Below are positions 36,120-47,330 of a stretch of DNA of 64,000 nt, piece by piece (position 1 is the stretch's first letter; each line of letters begins with the position of its first letter). The notes beneath the pieces are model-generated. The model did no database searches. It was not told where the DNA came from and was given only the letters and a program-made list of their open reading frames with translations. Source of the DNA: Gigaspora margarita (lineage: Eukaryota; Glomeromycota; Glomeromycetes; Diversisporales; Gigasporaceae); assembly GCA_009809945.1 (NCBI GenBank), contig WTPW01001246.1, positions 95,518-159,517 on the forward strand. Reading direction: 5' to 3'. A program made the translations under genes and the position numbers.

Positions 36120-37955
36120 GACGTTGCTTTTCTGCCTTTTTACGTTCTGTTTCTTCTTTTTTTTTATGCTTCTTGCTTCTGTACCTTTTCAGCTTCACGT
36201 GCTGTTCGTTTTTGAAAGGCCTCTTCTTTTTTACGTTATTTTCCGTTGGCTGGTTTTTTTGTCTTCTCTTTTACTTCTTTTAATTGATTTAACGATTCTT
36301 CGTTAGTTAGAAGCTGGGAGAAAGGCATAGTTTTTCTCTTTTTTCTTTTTGGAGATAGGGATTTTGATTGCTCTTTCCCATCTTCCAAATTCTCAGCTAG
36401 TGGAGTAGGATATAAGGGATATTTAAGTATTTGCTACAAAGAACTTGTACCGGGGTTATAGAGAGTTTCGATCTGTTCTTCTAAATGATCAATCCTTTCA
36501 TTTAATAACATAATTTCTGACATCAGTTCTTTTTTTGTAGGGTTTGCCTTGGTAAGGTATGTATGACGTGGGGTCAACTTCGAAGAGGGTGAAAACAAAA
36601 CCAATTGTGAAATGAAGAAGATTGTGTAGACAGAAAAGATTGTGAAGACGAGAAAGATTGTGTAGACAGAGAAGATTGTGAAGACGAGGAAGATTGTGTA
36701 GATAGGGAAGATTGTGAAGACAAGGAAGACTATGAAGACGAAGATTCAGGAATACTAGTATGTTCAGTTGCTATTGAAAAATCTAGACAGTTAGTGCCTA
36801 TTGCACTAGGGTTGAACAGCCAAATTTCTCTAGCCTTGAAGGCATTTGATATTGCAGAAAGCGTATAGGTTGTAATATAAGATGCTCCTAAAACTTCAGC
36901 AAATATGTACTTAGTTACAAGTTTACCACTATTAATGCGAAACTTTTTATATTCTCTATTGTATGCTTGTTTTAATGTAGCGAATGGTAGCTCCGCTGGC
37001 TGTAAAACATGAGTGGTATGGGAGAAAACAATAGAGAAGAAAATCGTTCTCATAACAAAAATTAACACTAGTATAATTAACATGACTTTTATGCCTGTCT
37101 TGAATTAATAGAACAGGACACATAGGAGAAATAGAACTAATGAAATGCTCAATATATTTTTGAAATAGGCTTTCCCACATGTATCCTGTCTCAGTAAATT
37201 CCATGATAGAACTAGCAGGTGTGCTATTCAGAAGACCTAGGATCATTCTTTTTTCCTTAAAGATAAGTAATAGTGGGACATAAGTCCCAGCAGCTAAGAT
37301 GGTTGGGCACACGGAAATATATTTGTGGGAGCTGCCATACGAAACCTGATAAACCTGGTGTGCTCCTTTTTTGCTACAACTTTTTGGAGCCTGGGTTCAA
37401 TAATAAATCCTATTTAGTTCTAAAAAGAATTAAAAAAAAATAAAATAAAATAAAATAAAAAAACAAATAAAAAAAAAAGAATAAAAGAAAAACAGAACAA
37501 AAAAAAAACAGAACTATATTCCAAATTCTATTGGCGGTAAGTGAATAATCTTGAATAATTTTCTCGAGTTTGTTAAAGTGGTCATTAACAATAACGGGGT
37601 TGGCTTTTTGTGCACAGGCTTCATTTAGGGCTTGCAGAACATGAAATGAAAACTCCGTGTGGTCTTTCATAAAATGTTGCACTATTTTCACCCTGGCCCA
37701 TTCTCATTAAAAGGATTAGATTGCTTGCTTTGACGAACAATATCTAGCACATACTGATTTACGCCGGACCTTGTTAACCCAAACCAAGCCTTTGCATGTT
37801 TAAACAATAACCAACCAACTGTTCTTTTTCATGGTTGGTTAAAATTTTAGTATGGCCTGGGCGGGTGGAAGGACCATCATGTTTAACGGCACGTCTAAGA
37901 GTAGCTTCTGAAAGACCATAGTCACGTGCAATACTTCTGGTGCTTGGAATTTTGG
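36120..37955 (-). pseudogene. pogo/Tigger-like DDE transposase, decayed
   Basis: Read on the minus strand from about 37955: a psq-like helix-turn-helix (STRSIARDYGLSEATLRRAV), then HTKILTNHEKEQLVG, a frameshift near 37790, VNQYVLDIVRQSKQSNPF with a TGA for Trp, and an inner helix region (HFNKLEKIIQDYSLTANRIW). The expected first catalytic Asp (WNMDETGF) is lost in an A-rich insertion at 37410-37510. Then AHQVYQVSYGSSHKYISV, the second Asp in LLIQDRHKSHV (about 37085-37115), a frameshift near 37030, and LQPAELPFATLK, where Glu stands at the usual third Asp/Glu. A Ser/Gln-rich tail (18-bp repeats, 36605-36740) and a coiled-coil-like LLNERIDHLEEQIETL follow. Several stops and shifts make it inactive. 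Confidence 0.85.
36605..36740 (-). repeat. 18-bp tandem repeat within the transposase tail
   Basis: About seven copies of gattgtgtagacagagaa / gattgtgaagacgaggaa, encoding alternating QSSLST and QSSSSS on the minus strand. In frame with the transposase, so it lengthens a Ser-rich linker rather than breaking it. Confidence 0.75.
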
Positions 37956-38481
37956 AATCATTTGGGGTTTTTTAATTACTTTAAGAGCATTGGTTATGCT
38001 AATATGTCAGGTATTATAATCGCTATACTTTGTCATTTTTATTTTAACAAACGTTTAAAAGTAATAAACTATGATTTCTCTTCGCTTTATTGCAATGTAA
38101 AAGTTTAATTGTTTATAACTAATATATTGAGTACAATGCTTTATTACATTTAACAAGATATTTTGAATAATTACATAGACTAATCGTAAATATTTATATG
38201 ATCAAAAACTATTTATTCGAACTAAAGTTTTAATCTTGCATTTTTTTTTCACCCATTAATAAGACCGCACAACTTGATCCAAAATTTTATTGCAATTACA
38301 ATTTATTCAATTTATTGATAGAAATAAAATATATTTAATGCATAATTATTGGGTATTTAATATGAAAGGCCGATTTCAACATGTTATGATTATTTTTTGT
38401 CAGAACTACGCACGAGAAAGTTAATCTACCTGGGCAAGAAAATTTAAGTAGATCAATTAAATTGTGATTGTTCGCGTTTCT

Positions 38482-38575
38482 GTGATCAAATCACGTGATT
38501 TTGGTACCATTCGACTCGTCACATTAAGATGAGTCGAATAGTACCAAAATCACGTGATTTGGATCACAGGAACGT
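38482..38575. repeat. GATCCAGT-family hairpin, best preserved copy
   Basis: Near-perfect palindrome: gtgatcaaatcacgtgattt, then ggtaccattcgactcgtc and the mirror image ending gtgatttggatcac. Loop is only a few bases. Confidence 0.7.
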
Positions 38576-39644
38576 AAAATATTGTCAGTGCGTCAAATTA
38601 GGCCTGCGTCAAATTAGAAACACTTACCTTATATACTCTGAAATTTATATCCAAATTGGAGAACTTTCTATTATTTGACTTTTAATTTTTACGTTCGTTG
38701 AACATATTTTTTAAAAAGATTCTAATTTCTCATTAAATATAAAAATTAAAGTCAAATAATAAAATTTTTTCAAATTGGATGAAAATTTCAGTATACCATA
38801 TCCTATCATAAATAAGCACTCCCTTTTTTGAAATTTTAAACTCAATATTCTTGATAACTATCTAATCAAACTTAATAAAAATTTATTTATTTAAATTTTA
38901 TAGATCTATAAAATTTAAATAAATAAATTTTTATTAAGTTTGATTAGATAGTTATCAAGAACATTGAGTTTAAAATTTCAAAAAAGAGTGTGCTTATTTA
39001 TGATAGAATACAGTATATGCATTTTAATCTTCCAAACAAGTTTACTTAAGCGAGCATTATTAATTTATATAGTAAAATTTAGACTTTACTATGTAGCAAC
39101 TATTATCAACCCGGTTGGATTGGGTTAGGTTAGACCTGGATGGGTTTGACATGAGAAGGGTCAGATCTAGGTCAGGTTTGACATGAGGTAGGTCAGACCC
39201 AAGTCAGGTTTTGACCCAAGTGGGTCTGATCTGGATCAGGCCCAAACTCGACCCAACCTGATCTACTAATACCCCTAGCACCAAGATTGATTTAAGTATT
39301 AGTTTTTGCATATTTTTGCTTTGCCTTTTTTGTTGTGTGCATATTGGAATTCTTTGTTGAGTAGATCCAAAATAGTTAAAATTTGCACTTTCCGATTTGT
39401 ATTACTGTGCAAATAAGTAATTACATAATCACATTATCCTGACCTGTATCGGAGATCAGATTGTCCCATAACCCAAAAATAAAATTGCTTTATAGTTCCA
39501 AGTAGAATTATATTGATTATGGGCCAGAATTATTTTATACTGGCCAAATTAAATAGTTAAATAGTTAAATGATTAAACAATTAAGAAAAATTTTAGATAG
39601 TTCCAATTCCTAATTGAAATCAAATCACAAGTGATTTTTAGGTT

Positions 39645-40080
39645 CTACAAAATAAACAATAAATGATATGTAAGGTTATTAGAGAAAAAAATTCAAAATA
39701 AAATTTTTTCTAAAAGATTTTTTTAGGATACAGTTTCTTTTTTTTTGTTATATATATATAATACTTAGGCAAAGTATTTCTTTATAAAGTATTATATATT
39801 CTTTATTTTTTATTTTATGTTTTTAATACTACTTATAATATAGGTTTTTTCTTTGTTTTTTTATCTTGTATTTTTTTTTGTTATAATTTGGTTTTTTTCA
39901 TTTAGGTTGTATAGTTATTCCTATTTTATTTTTTCTATATATTTTCTTGTTTGTTTGTTTTTTTTATAGTTGATTGTGAATACTATTATTCCTATAATAG
40001 ACGCTAAATAGAAAGATTTAAAGAGAAATTCTATATTCTTGGAAGTATTAATACTATTAAGCTAACTTTAAGAAGCTGGT
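39645..40080. repeat. Dispersed repeat, second copy of 2.42-2.96 kb
   Basis: Shares aataaacaataaatgata, the tatatatataatacttagg block and the same T-rich progression, in the same orientation as 2424-2960. Non-coding. Confidence 0.55.
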
Positions 40081-40134
40081 ACGACTGGTTATACTTAGGC
40101 ACTTATAAAAATAGCTAAGTAATATTAGGTTTAG

Positions 40135-40281
40135 AGCTGTTTCATTAATCATCTGATTATTTTTTATTAAAGGCCTATCTCTTCTTCCTCTTTAATATAA
40201 ATTTGGTTAGATTCTTATATATAATTTCAATATTTTTTACCCCCTCCCCTCCTAAAAAATCATCTGATTTTTGTCACACTC
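40135..40281. mobile_element. H1 MITE, diverged copy
   Basis: cattaatcatctgattattt at the left and aatcatctgatttttgtcac at the right, as in 5217-5369 and 46992-47141. Flanking triplets are decayed. Confidence 0.65.
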
Positions 40282-40804
40282 TTATATAATAAGAACATAA
40301 TAGATAATTTTTTTTAAATTTTATATATAGTTATCTTAGTTAAACTTTAGTGAAGCTATTTAAAAATAAAAAAAAAAGCAAAAATATTAATTCTTAATAT
40401 ACAGAATTCTGATTAATACCAAGCTATTATTAACAAATATTTTGTAATAAATACTTAATAAAAATATTATATAAATCTAATTAAATTAATTTAAATAGTT
40501 TTTAAAAAACTTTAATATATTTACTTTTTTAATAAATATACAAAAAATAAAATTTGCAAACAAATTTGTTTACAAAATACATGAAGGTATAGATGCTTGT
40601 GCTGTATATATATTAAATTCTGAAATTTTATTGTTCAATTTATATTAATTTTTTATGTGATATTTTTAAATCTGATACCTTCTTAAATCTGATACAAAAC
40701 CTGTTTACTATGTATATTAGTTTGAGGAAGATCAACTGTATATATATATTTTTAAATAAATTTAATTTAATAATTTTTTTGCATAAATTTATATATAAAA
40801 TTAG
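40282..40804. other. No gene seen
   Basis: AT-rich, stops in all frames; caaacaaatttgtttacaaa near 40558 resembles the gcaaatttgc ends near 12.9 and 18.6 kb. Nothing else supportable. Confidence 0.35.
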
Positions 40805-40812
40805 ATAAGTAA

Positions 40813-41097
40813 TAGGGTTCTTCAAATTCAAACCAAATCAAATATTGGTCCAATTTGAATTTGATCAAATCAAATTGATCCTGATTTGAATTTGTTTTGA
40901 TTCAAATATTTGAATTTGAATTTGATTTGGATTTAAATTTTTAATAATAATTTTCAAATCAAATTAAATATTTGTTAAATCAAATCAAATTTGACCATAT
41001 TTGAATTTGGCAAAATCAAATATAGTCAAATTTGAATTTGAATTTGGTCAAATATTTGAATCAAATATTTGAATATCAAATAAATTGTGGAATCCTA
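40813..41097. mobile_element. hAT-type MITE (285 bp)
   Basis: Perfect 8-bp TSD ataagtaa at 40805-40812 and 41098-41105. Ends tagggttcttcaaat and the complement of tgtggaatccta are imperfect inverted repeats. The interior is a dense run of atttgaatttgatttg words. Confidence 0.85.
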
Positions 41098-41152
41098 ATA
41101 AGTAACAGCATTTGAAATCCTAAAAAAGAACATAACTTATAACTATTATGTA

Positions 41153-43087
41153 CATTAGCAAAAATATATATGCGTAAACTTTCGCAAGTTTTTACAATAT
41201 GTAAAAAAATCGTAAACTTATATAAAATTTAGTGTAAAACTACATAAGTTTTATAGTATATAAGAAAATTATAAATTTACGTAAAATTTTTACATAAATT
41301 TATAATTTTCTTACAGTGTATAAAAATCGTAAATTTATGTAAAATTTTTTATGTAAATTTTACAATTTTCTTATACATCGTAAGAAAATTGTAAACTCAT
41401 ATAAAAATTTTATATAAATTTACAATTTTCTTACAAATCGTAAGAATACAAATCGAAATATTTTGAAATATTTTGAACTCACTTTTAAAATATTTTAGAA
41501 TAGAAAACCAAGCTGGATCAGTAGATCTGTAACCTGGATTACGCTTGAACTAATATTTTCATAATAGTTCAAAATCTTACATGATATACAAATTCTGTAC
41601 TACAAGATCAGATTAGATCTTTTGTTTATATAATTAGATCTTTTATTTTGCTTTTTTTTGCCTTTTTTTTCTTTCATTTTTGTTTTCATTTCATTTTTTT
41701 TATTTTGTTTTTTTATTTATTTATTTTTTAATTTTTTTTCATTTTATATTTATTTCAGCACTTTACAAGAACACCTTTGTGAGAAAACAAACAACTTTTT
41801 AGAACCTTGCGCAAGCCAACCCAAACTTCTAACACTTCCAACACTCTGTGAGAACAAACAACTAATTTTTTTAGCAATTTCCAAGAATGCTTTAAAGAAA
41901 TAATTTAGTTAGGCTCAAGTTTTCGCAAGTTTTTACAATATTTTGCTTTATTTATTTTTTCGTTTTTTTTGTTTTTATTTTTTTTTATTAATTTTTTTAT
42001 TCTGGCACTTTGCGAAAGCAGAACTTTTACTTTCTGGCACTTTGTAGAAAAACCAACCAGACTTTTTTAGTACTTTACGACTTTTTTTGTAAAAACATTA
42101 ATCTAGCTTTCGCAATTTCTAAATTTGCAAGAACATGAACTCTTATTCAAAGAAATGAAGAATTTGGTGGCTTTATTTATTTTTTTTATTCAGTTTGCAT
42201 ACATTTTTTGTTTTTTTTTTTTTTACTTATTTTTTATTTTATTTATTTCGGACTTCTTCAATACTTCGTGCCTTTTCTAGCACTTTACAAGAATACCAGC
42301 TTTAACTTCTTTAGCACTTTTCAAGAACATACTAGATTTTTCTAGCAATTTGCAAGAATACCAACACTTCTGAGAAATATTTTTTATTTTTTTCATTTCT
42401 CTACTATTTTTAGGAATTATTTAAAAAAAGAGAGTAAAACGAAGTTATAGCCAAAACAAAAGAAATAGCCAAAGCGAAGACAATAGTTAACAAAGAAGTA
42501 AAGAAATAGCTAACTGTAGAATGAGCGAAAATAAGTGTATAGAGTTAGTTTTTTGTATATAGTAATAGAATTAGATGCACTGAAGTGTGAAAGTAGTTTA
42601 AAATATTTGTAATAATGTAAAATAATACTATATATAATGTAATATATAATAAAATATGTAGTATTAATTAAAAATTGTAAAATATAATATAATAATAATA
42701 AATAAATAAATATAAATTTTATATTAAATTGCGAAAACTTGTGAAATATTGTGAAAACCTGTAAAAAAGCATAATTATGTGAATATGTATATCATTTAAA
42801 AATTTTGAAAATTTGCGAAAATATACAAAATATTGTAAAATATTGCCAGTTTTCACAAGCTTTCATGTTTGTTTATTTTTTACGCATAATTACATTTTGC
42901 TATAATTAGAATTTACTATACTGTAAATGTTCATAATTATTACATCTTGTAATACTCTGAAATTACTATAGCGTAAACTTACGTAATTATTACCCCTATA
43001 TAATATTCCAAACTAATTGTAAGTTTTTATAAGTTTACATCTGCATAAAAACTTGCAGAGGTTTACACATATTTTTTTTTGCTAATG
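41153..43087. mobile_element. TA-flanked TIR element (1.94 kb) with internal subrepeats
   Basis: Inverted ends cattagcaaaaatatatatg and the complement of ttttttttgctaatg, flanked by TA at 41151-41152 and 43088-43089. Subterminal parts repeat taagaaaattgtaaattt / aaacttgcgaaaattt words. The middle (41755-42370) has at least seven degenerate copies of ttctagcactttacaagaac. An 81-codon Phe-rich frame (41658-41903) is chance. No transposase. Confidence 0.65.
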
Positions 43088-43576
43088 TAGTATAGTATTA
43101 TATTTTTGTCTAATAAAATAAAACAAGATTATAAAAAAAATCTAATTGGTTATTTGGCTATTTTGTTTTATTTATAGTAAAAATTATATAATAAATAGTA
43201 ATTTTTAACTATTTTACCAAAGTATTATATATAAGCAATATAATAACAAAAAAAACTATAACTAAAATAAAACATATATGACTAGAAATTTCTTATTGTT
43301 TTTTTGTAAATTTTAAAGATTACTATATTGGTTTTATTTTAATAGAAGCAATACCCAAATAAAAAGGAATAAATACTACTAATTTTTTAAAAAAAATAAA
43401 CCAAAATACTTATTTTGTTAAAATTTTAAAAAGGCCAAAAAGATATTAAAAAGTAAATACTAACTATATAGCTTATAGAATTTAAACCAAAATTCCTATA
43501 AGCGGAGTCCAATAAAAAATAATTTTTTTATTAAGTTAACAACCAAGATTAATTAATTAAAAGTTATAGAGCTTAT

Positions 43577-44152
43577 TAGTATTACAAGCTGATTAAATTT
43601 TTATGGCTAGGCTAAGCCGTTAAATTTTTAATAGCTTAGCGGCTTAGCCGATAGTATAGTGCTGATCCAAAAATATGAGTCTGTAGTATGTTAAAAATTC
43701 TCTATATACTTAACATTAAAAGTTGGTTCTACAACCAAAATTTATAATAAAAAGTTTTTCTTAACATAAAGGCACCCAATAAAGATAGATTAATAGTTCA
43801 TGACTAATGAAACTATTAGCTGACTAAATGGCTGATTTGATAGTTTAGACTATCTTCTGTACTTGCATAAATCAATAATTAATTTAAATAATTATAATTT
43901 ATTGCTTTTGTTATGTTCTGAACTAAGATAGAAATCAATCCATTGCGAATAAAACTAAAAATTAATACATGTTTCTAAGTTGAGAAAATCTTGGTATAAT
44001 TAAAGAAATCCTATATTTATTCAATCTCTAGTTATACTATAAAATTTAGGAATTGGCATTATTAGCCATTATTAGCTGGCTAGGCAAACTATTAGCTAGC
44101 TAAGCAACTAAGCTACTGGCTAAGCGGCTAGCTTAATCAGCTTAGAACACTA
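43577..44152. mobile_element. hAT-type element (576 bp)
   Basis: Perfect 8-bp TSD gagcttat at 43569-43576 and 44153-44160. Ends tagtattacaagctgattaa and the complement of gcttaatcagcttagaacacta. Subterminal ggctaagccg / agcggcttagc words. It split an older element (about 43502-44435) whose intact relatives, the units at 47.36-48.5 kb, show the empty site (gttgtagagctcatcgag). Confidence 0.85.
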
Positions 44153-44545
44153 GAGCTTATTAAGATATATCTAATGGTAGTTAGATAATCCAAATTGGCC
44201 TAGTGGTTTTCAAAATATTACTAAAAAATTATTGGCCAACTATATATAAACAAACAATTGTTTATATTGAAATTTTATATGATTAGCTAATCATTTTTTA
44301 GCAATATTTTGGTAATTACTAGGCCAATTTGAATAATCTAACCACTATTAGATGCATCTCAATAAGTTTTACAACTTTTAATTAATTGACTTTGGTTATT
44401 ATCTTAATAAAAAATTTACTTTTTATTGAACTCTGCTCAGATTCCAGCATAATAAAAATTTATATTGTATTTATGTTCAAAATTTACTATTGTTTTAATA
44501 TAGTAATTCTGCAAATTTTATCCAGATTATCAATTAACCAAATAA

Positions 44546-44707
44546 GGACACTGATATTTATTACCTAATATCTATTTATTATTGAAGCTTACTTTTACTC
44601 CCAGATAATATATTTAATTAAATTTAATTGGCTAAAATTTTTATATGAGATAAGATTTAGTTTGACCCCCTATCTTTTAAAATATTATTTAATAAATATC
44701 AGTGCCC
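44546..44707. mobile_element. H3 Harbinger-like MITE (162 bp)
   Basis: Flanked by TAA at 44543-44545 and 44708-44710; ends ggacactgatatttattacc and the complement of aataaatatcagtgccc. Relative of 24778-24937. Confidence 0.75.
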
Positions 44708-44710
44708 TAA

Positions 44711-45860
44711 CTACTTCTGTTTTAGTTTTTTTAATGCTTCAAAGCTTGTTTGTTACTTCTTTGCTCAATAGACTATAGTTTTTTGTCAAAAAGCTTCATT
44801 TACAAGGATTTGAATCTCTTTTATTTTATTTTAGTTATAACTAAAATATACAAAAAATAATTTTAAGTTCTAGCTACTATTAGTAGAGTTTTGTTATATT
44901 TAAATATATTAATTATATAGTTTTTGTAGATTAGTTTTTTTGTAAATTATTGGTATAAAAAATCATCAAAGAGAGTTTAAATAATATACTATGATTTAAA
45001 AATATATAACTAAAGTTAGACATCATGCACATAAATGCATGCATGCATGATGCATATATATAGTTTAATTACCTTTGAATATCTGTATAATATTTGCGGC
45101 TATAGAAAATTTGCTAACCAATCAAAATTTAAGATCACTAAAAAAAAAAAAAAAGGTAAAAATTTAAAAAAAGCAGATTAAAATAAAAAAGAAAAACAAA
45201 TTAAAAAAAAATTGGTTTAAGAAAAAAAAAAAAAAAACTTAAAACAAAAAAAAAAAAATCTAGCATCCGATTTTTAATTTGCTTATTTGCTTAATCAGCT
45301 TGAGGGTTTTAAAGTTAAAATTAGAAAATCTTGTTTTATTTTTTCTAGTATTACTTAATAGCTATACTACCTAGTCACAAATATATAATAATGGCTAATA
45401 TAATTAAAGTAGAATCAATATGACTATAATGGTACAATTAAAGATAGCAGATGACAACTTAAAAAATTATACAAATATGAATTAAGGAGATGAAAAAAAA
45501 TTATTCATTACAATAGGTACTTATCTAGTTTTCTTACCAAAATTTGTCTTTATATATTTTTATATAAGTATGGAATATTAGGCCATATAAAATTAATTTT
45601 TTGGTTTTATAACATGAACAAAATAAAGTGATCTGGCCGGCCAAACTTTTATTTAAAAATTTTATATGTAAACTTTTATAAATTTTTAAAAATTTTTTTT
45701 TAAAATCTTATCAAACTATTAAAACATATAAAAATTTTTTAAAAAAAATTTCCAAAATATGATCCGATCAGGTTATGAGAACCAAAAAATTAACTTTATA
45801 TGGTCTTATATTAGTATTCAATTAAATTTTTAATCAAAAATTTAGAATGTAAATTTTTTA
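44711..45860. other. No gene seen; possible tRNA-like trace and a palindrome
   Basis: 44750-44825 has a faint tRNA-like B box (aggatttgaatctc) on the plus strand, too weak to call. 45572-45812 has inverted ends ttaggccatataaaattaat and its complement (MITE-like, TSD unclear). 45130-45260 is poly-A-rich. Confidence 0.4.
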
Positions 45861-46330
45861 AAAAAATGCCTGATTCAATATGAAATCATTTTACTCACAA
45901 GAGTATATAGCTAAATATAAACAAAAAAGAAAAAAATGTAATTATAATCAACAACAGATTAATGATACTTTTAGAGCTGCATATACACATTTTTGAAACT
46001 GCAATATAGCTCCATTAGATCAAAAAAAATATATTTTGGCAATTCATATAAAGAGAAAAATAATAATGATATAAATATACTTGATATGTCTACTTTAGTC
46101 AAATCAGAATCTACTTGGGTTGTATCTTCATTTTCACCTACTTCCTTAGCTCTATTAATTTTATCTAATGAAAAAGTATTTGCTAGAAATAAAGCAGATC
46201 CCAGATTACAAATTATATTATATTAGATCATATATTTAAAGAAGAACAAAAAATCGCTTGAGTTAGAATTTGTATGATTAATATTTCAATGTGGTTTATT
46301 TTTATCTTTACCTAAAATGGAACTAATAAA
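45860..46330 (+). pseudogene. Degenerate coding-like sequence, possibly transposase-derived
   Basis: Frames contain YSQEYIAKYKQKRKKCNYN, then a 77-codon frame (45993-46226) including ESTWVVSSFSPTSLALLILS and RNKADPRLQIILY. The amino-acid texture is protein-like but I recognise no family. A copy of the taggcaaaatgcagcatt sequence follows at 46342, also found at 50383 beside the hAT relic, so both may be remains of hAT elements. Confidence 0.35.
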
Positions 46331-46991
46331 AAAACTAAAAATAGGCAAAATGCAGCATTTAAAAAATTTCATACAAATGCGGTATTCATGCAGCATGCAA
46401 GTTAATGCAATATGCATTTATACAAAAATAGTTTATCAAACTTTTTTAATTTCATTTTAGAATTTTTATAGTGACAGATAATCCTAAAGATTTATTCTTA
46501 ATGCGAAATAATAAAAAAAAAAAATATCTTGTAAAGTATCAATTTAAAAGCAAAAAAAGAGGCTATTGAATTTATAATAAACAATTTATATACCATATAT
46601 ATACTTGTTGGCAAAACTAAAAATCTTCAAAATCCCACCCAAACCCAAATCCCAATTGGATAAACCCAAATCCCAAACTGGAAAAATCCCAATCCCAATT
46701 CCCAAATCCCAAACCTATCCCAAATCCCAAACCTGTCCCAAATCCAAATCCCAAATCCCAATCCCAAATCCCAAATCCCAATCCCAAATCCCAAATCCCA
46801 ATCCAAATTCCAAATCCCAAATTTAAAATTTAAAATTTAAAGTTCTAATTTAAATTCTGAGAGAAGTGCAGTAAATCACGTAATTTCCAAGGGGATTCCA
46901 TCTATTACGTCCTATATATATATAGTATAAATAGCCAATAAAATTGAAGCAAATCGTTTTTAGTTAATTGTAGATAGTTGCTATATAGTAA

Positions 46992-47141
46992 GGGCCATGT
47001 CATTAATCATCTGATTATTTTTTATCAGAGGCCTACCCCCCTCTTTTCTTTATTATATATATAGTCAGGTTCTTATATATAATTTCAACTTTTTTTACCC
47101 TCTCCCCCCTCTAAAAAATCACCTGATTTTTGTCACTCCCC
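46992..47141. mobile_element. H1 MITE (150 bp) with verified empty site
   Basis: TAA at 46989-46991 and 47142-47144. Removing it restores tagtaaagtct, the sequence seen in all sister copies of the H2 core, so the 3-bp TSD is certain. Confidence 0.85.
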
Positions 47142-47330
47142 TAAAGTCTTATTCTACTATATCAATCGATAATTATCTATTAAGTAAACTTGTTTAGAAG
47201 ACTAAAATACACATACTCTAAAATTTTTATTAAAATTGAAGAATTTTTTATTAATTTTTACGTTTGTCAAATATATTTTTTTAAAAAATTTTAATTTTTT
47301 TGTCGAATGTAAAAATCAAAAATCAATTAA

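Larger units (their letters stand above)
35857..38629 (-). mobile_element. pogo-type (Tc1/mariner) element, 2.77 kb
   Basis: Ends aggcaagtgttcctaatttg and, on the other strand, aggtaagtgtttctaatttg, flanked by TA at 35855-35856 and 38630-38631. A second, internal gcgtcaaattagg motif follows each end (36065-36085; 38590-38612). The host sequence is an H2-core MITE whose empty site is seen at 47.2 and 6.4 kb. The element carries one transposase gene on the minus strand, now decayed, plus a GATCCAGT-family hairpin at 38482-38575. Confidence 0.85.
35401..39277. mobile_element. hAT-like element, second member of the gggtctgaccc-arm family, heavily interrupted
   Basis: Starts tagaggtcttagctggatca and ends with the complement (ctactaataccccta), with a perfect 8-bp TSD gcaccaag at 35393-35400 and 39278-39285. 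The arms are decayed gggtctgaccc words like those at 30937-32803. Inside are the T-element 35535-35773, an H2-core MITE (about 35775-39105) and the pogo element within that. Also inside, 38795-39010 is a palindrome (atcataaataagcac ... ). The arms are more mutated than in the 30.9-kb copy, so this insertion is older. Confidence 0.85.
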
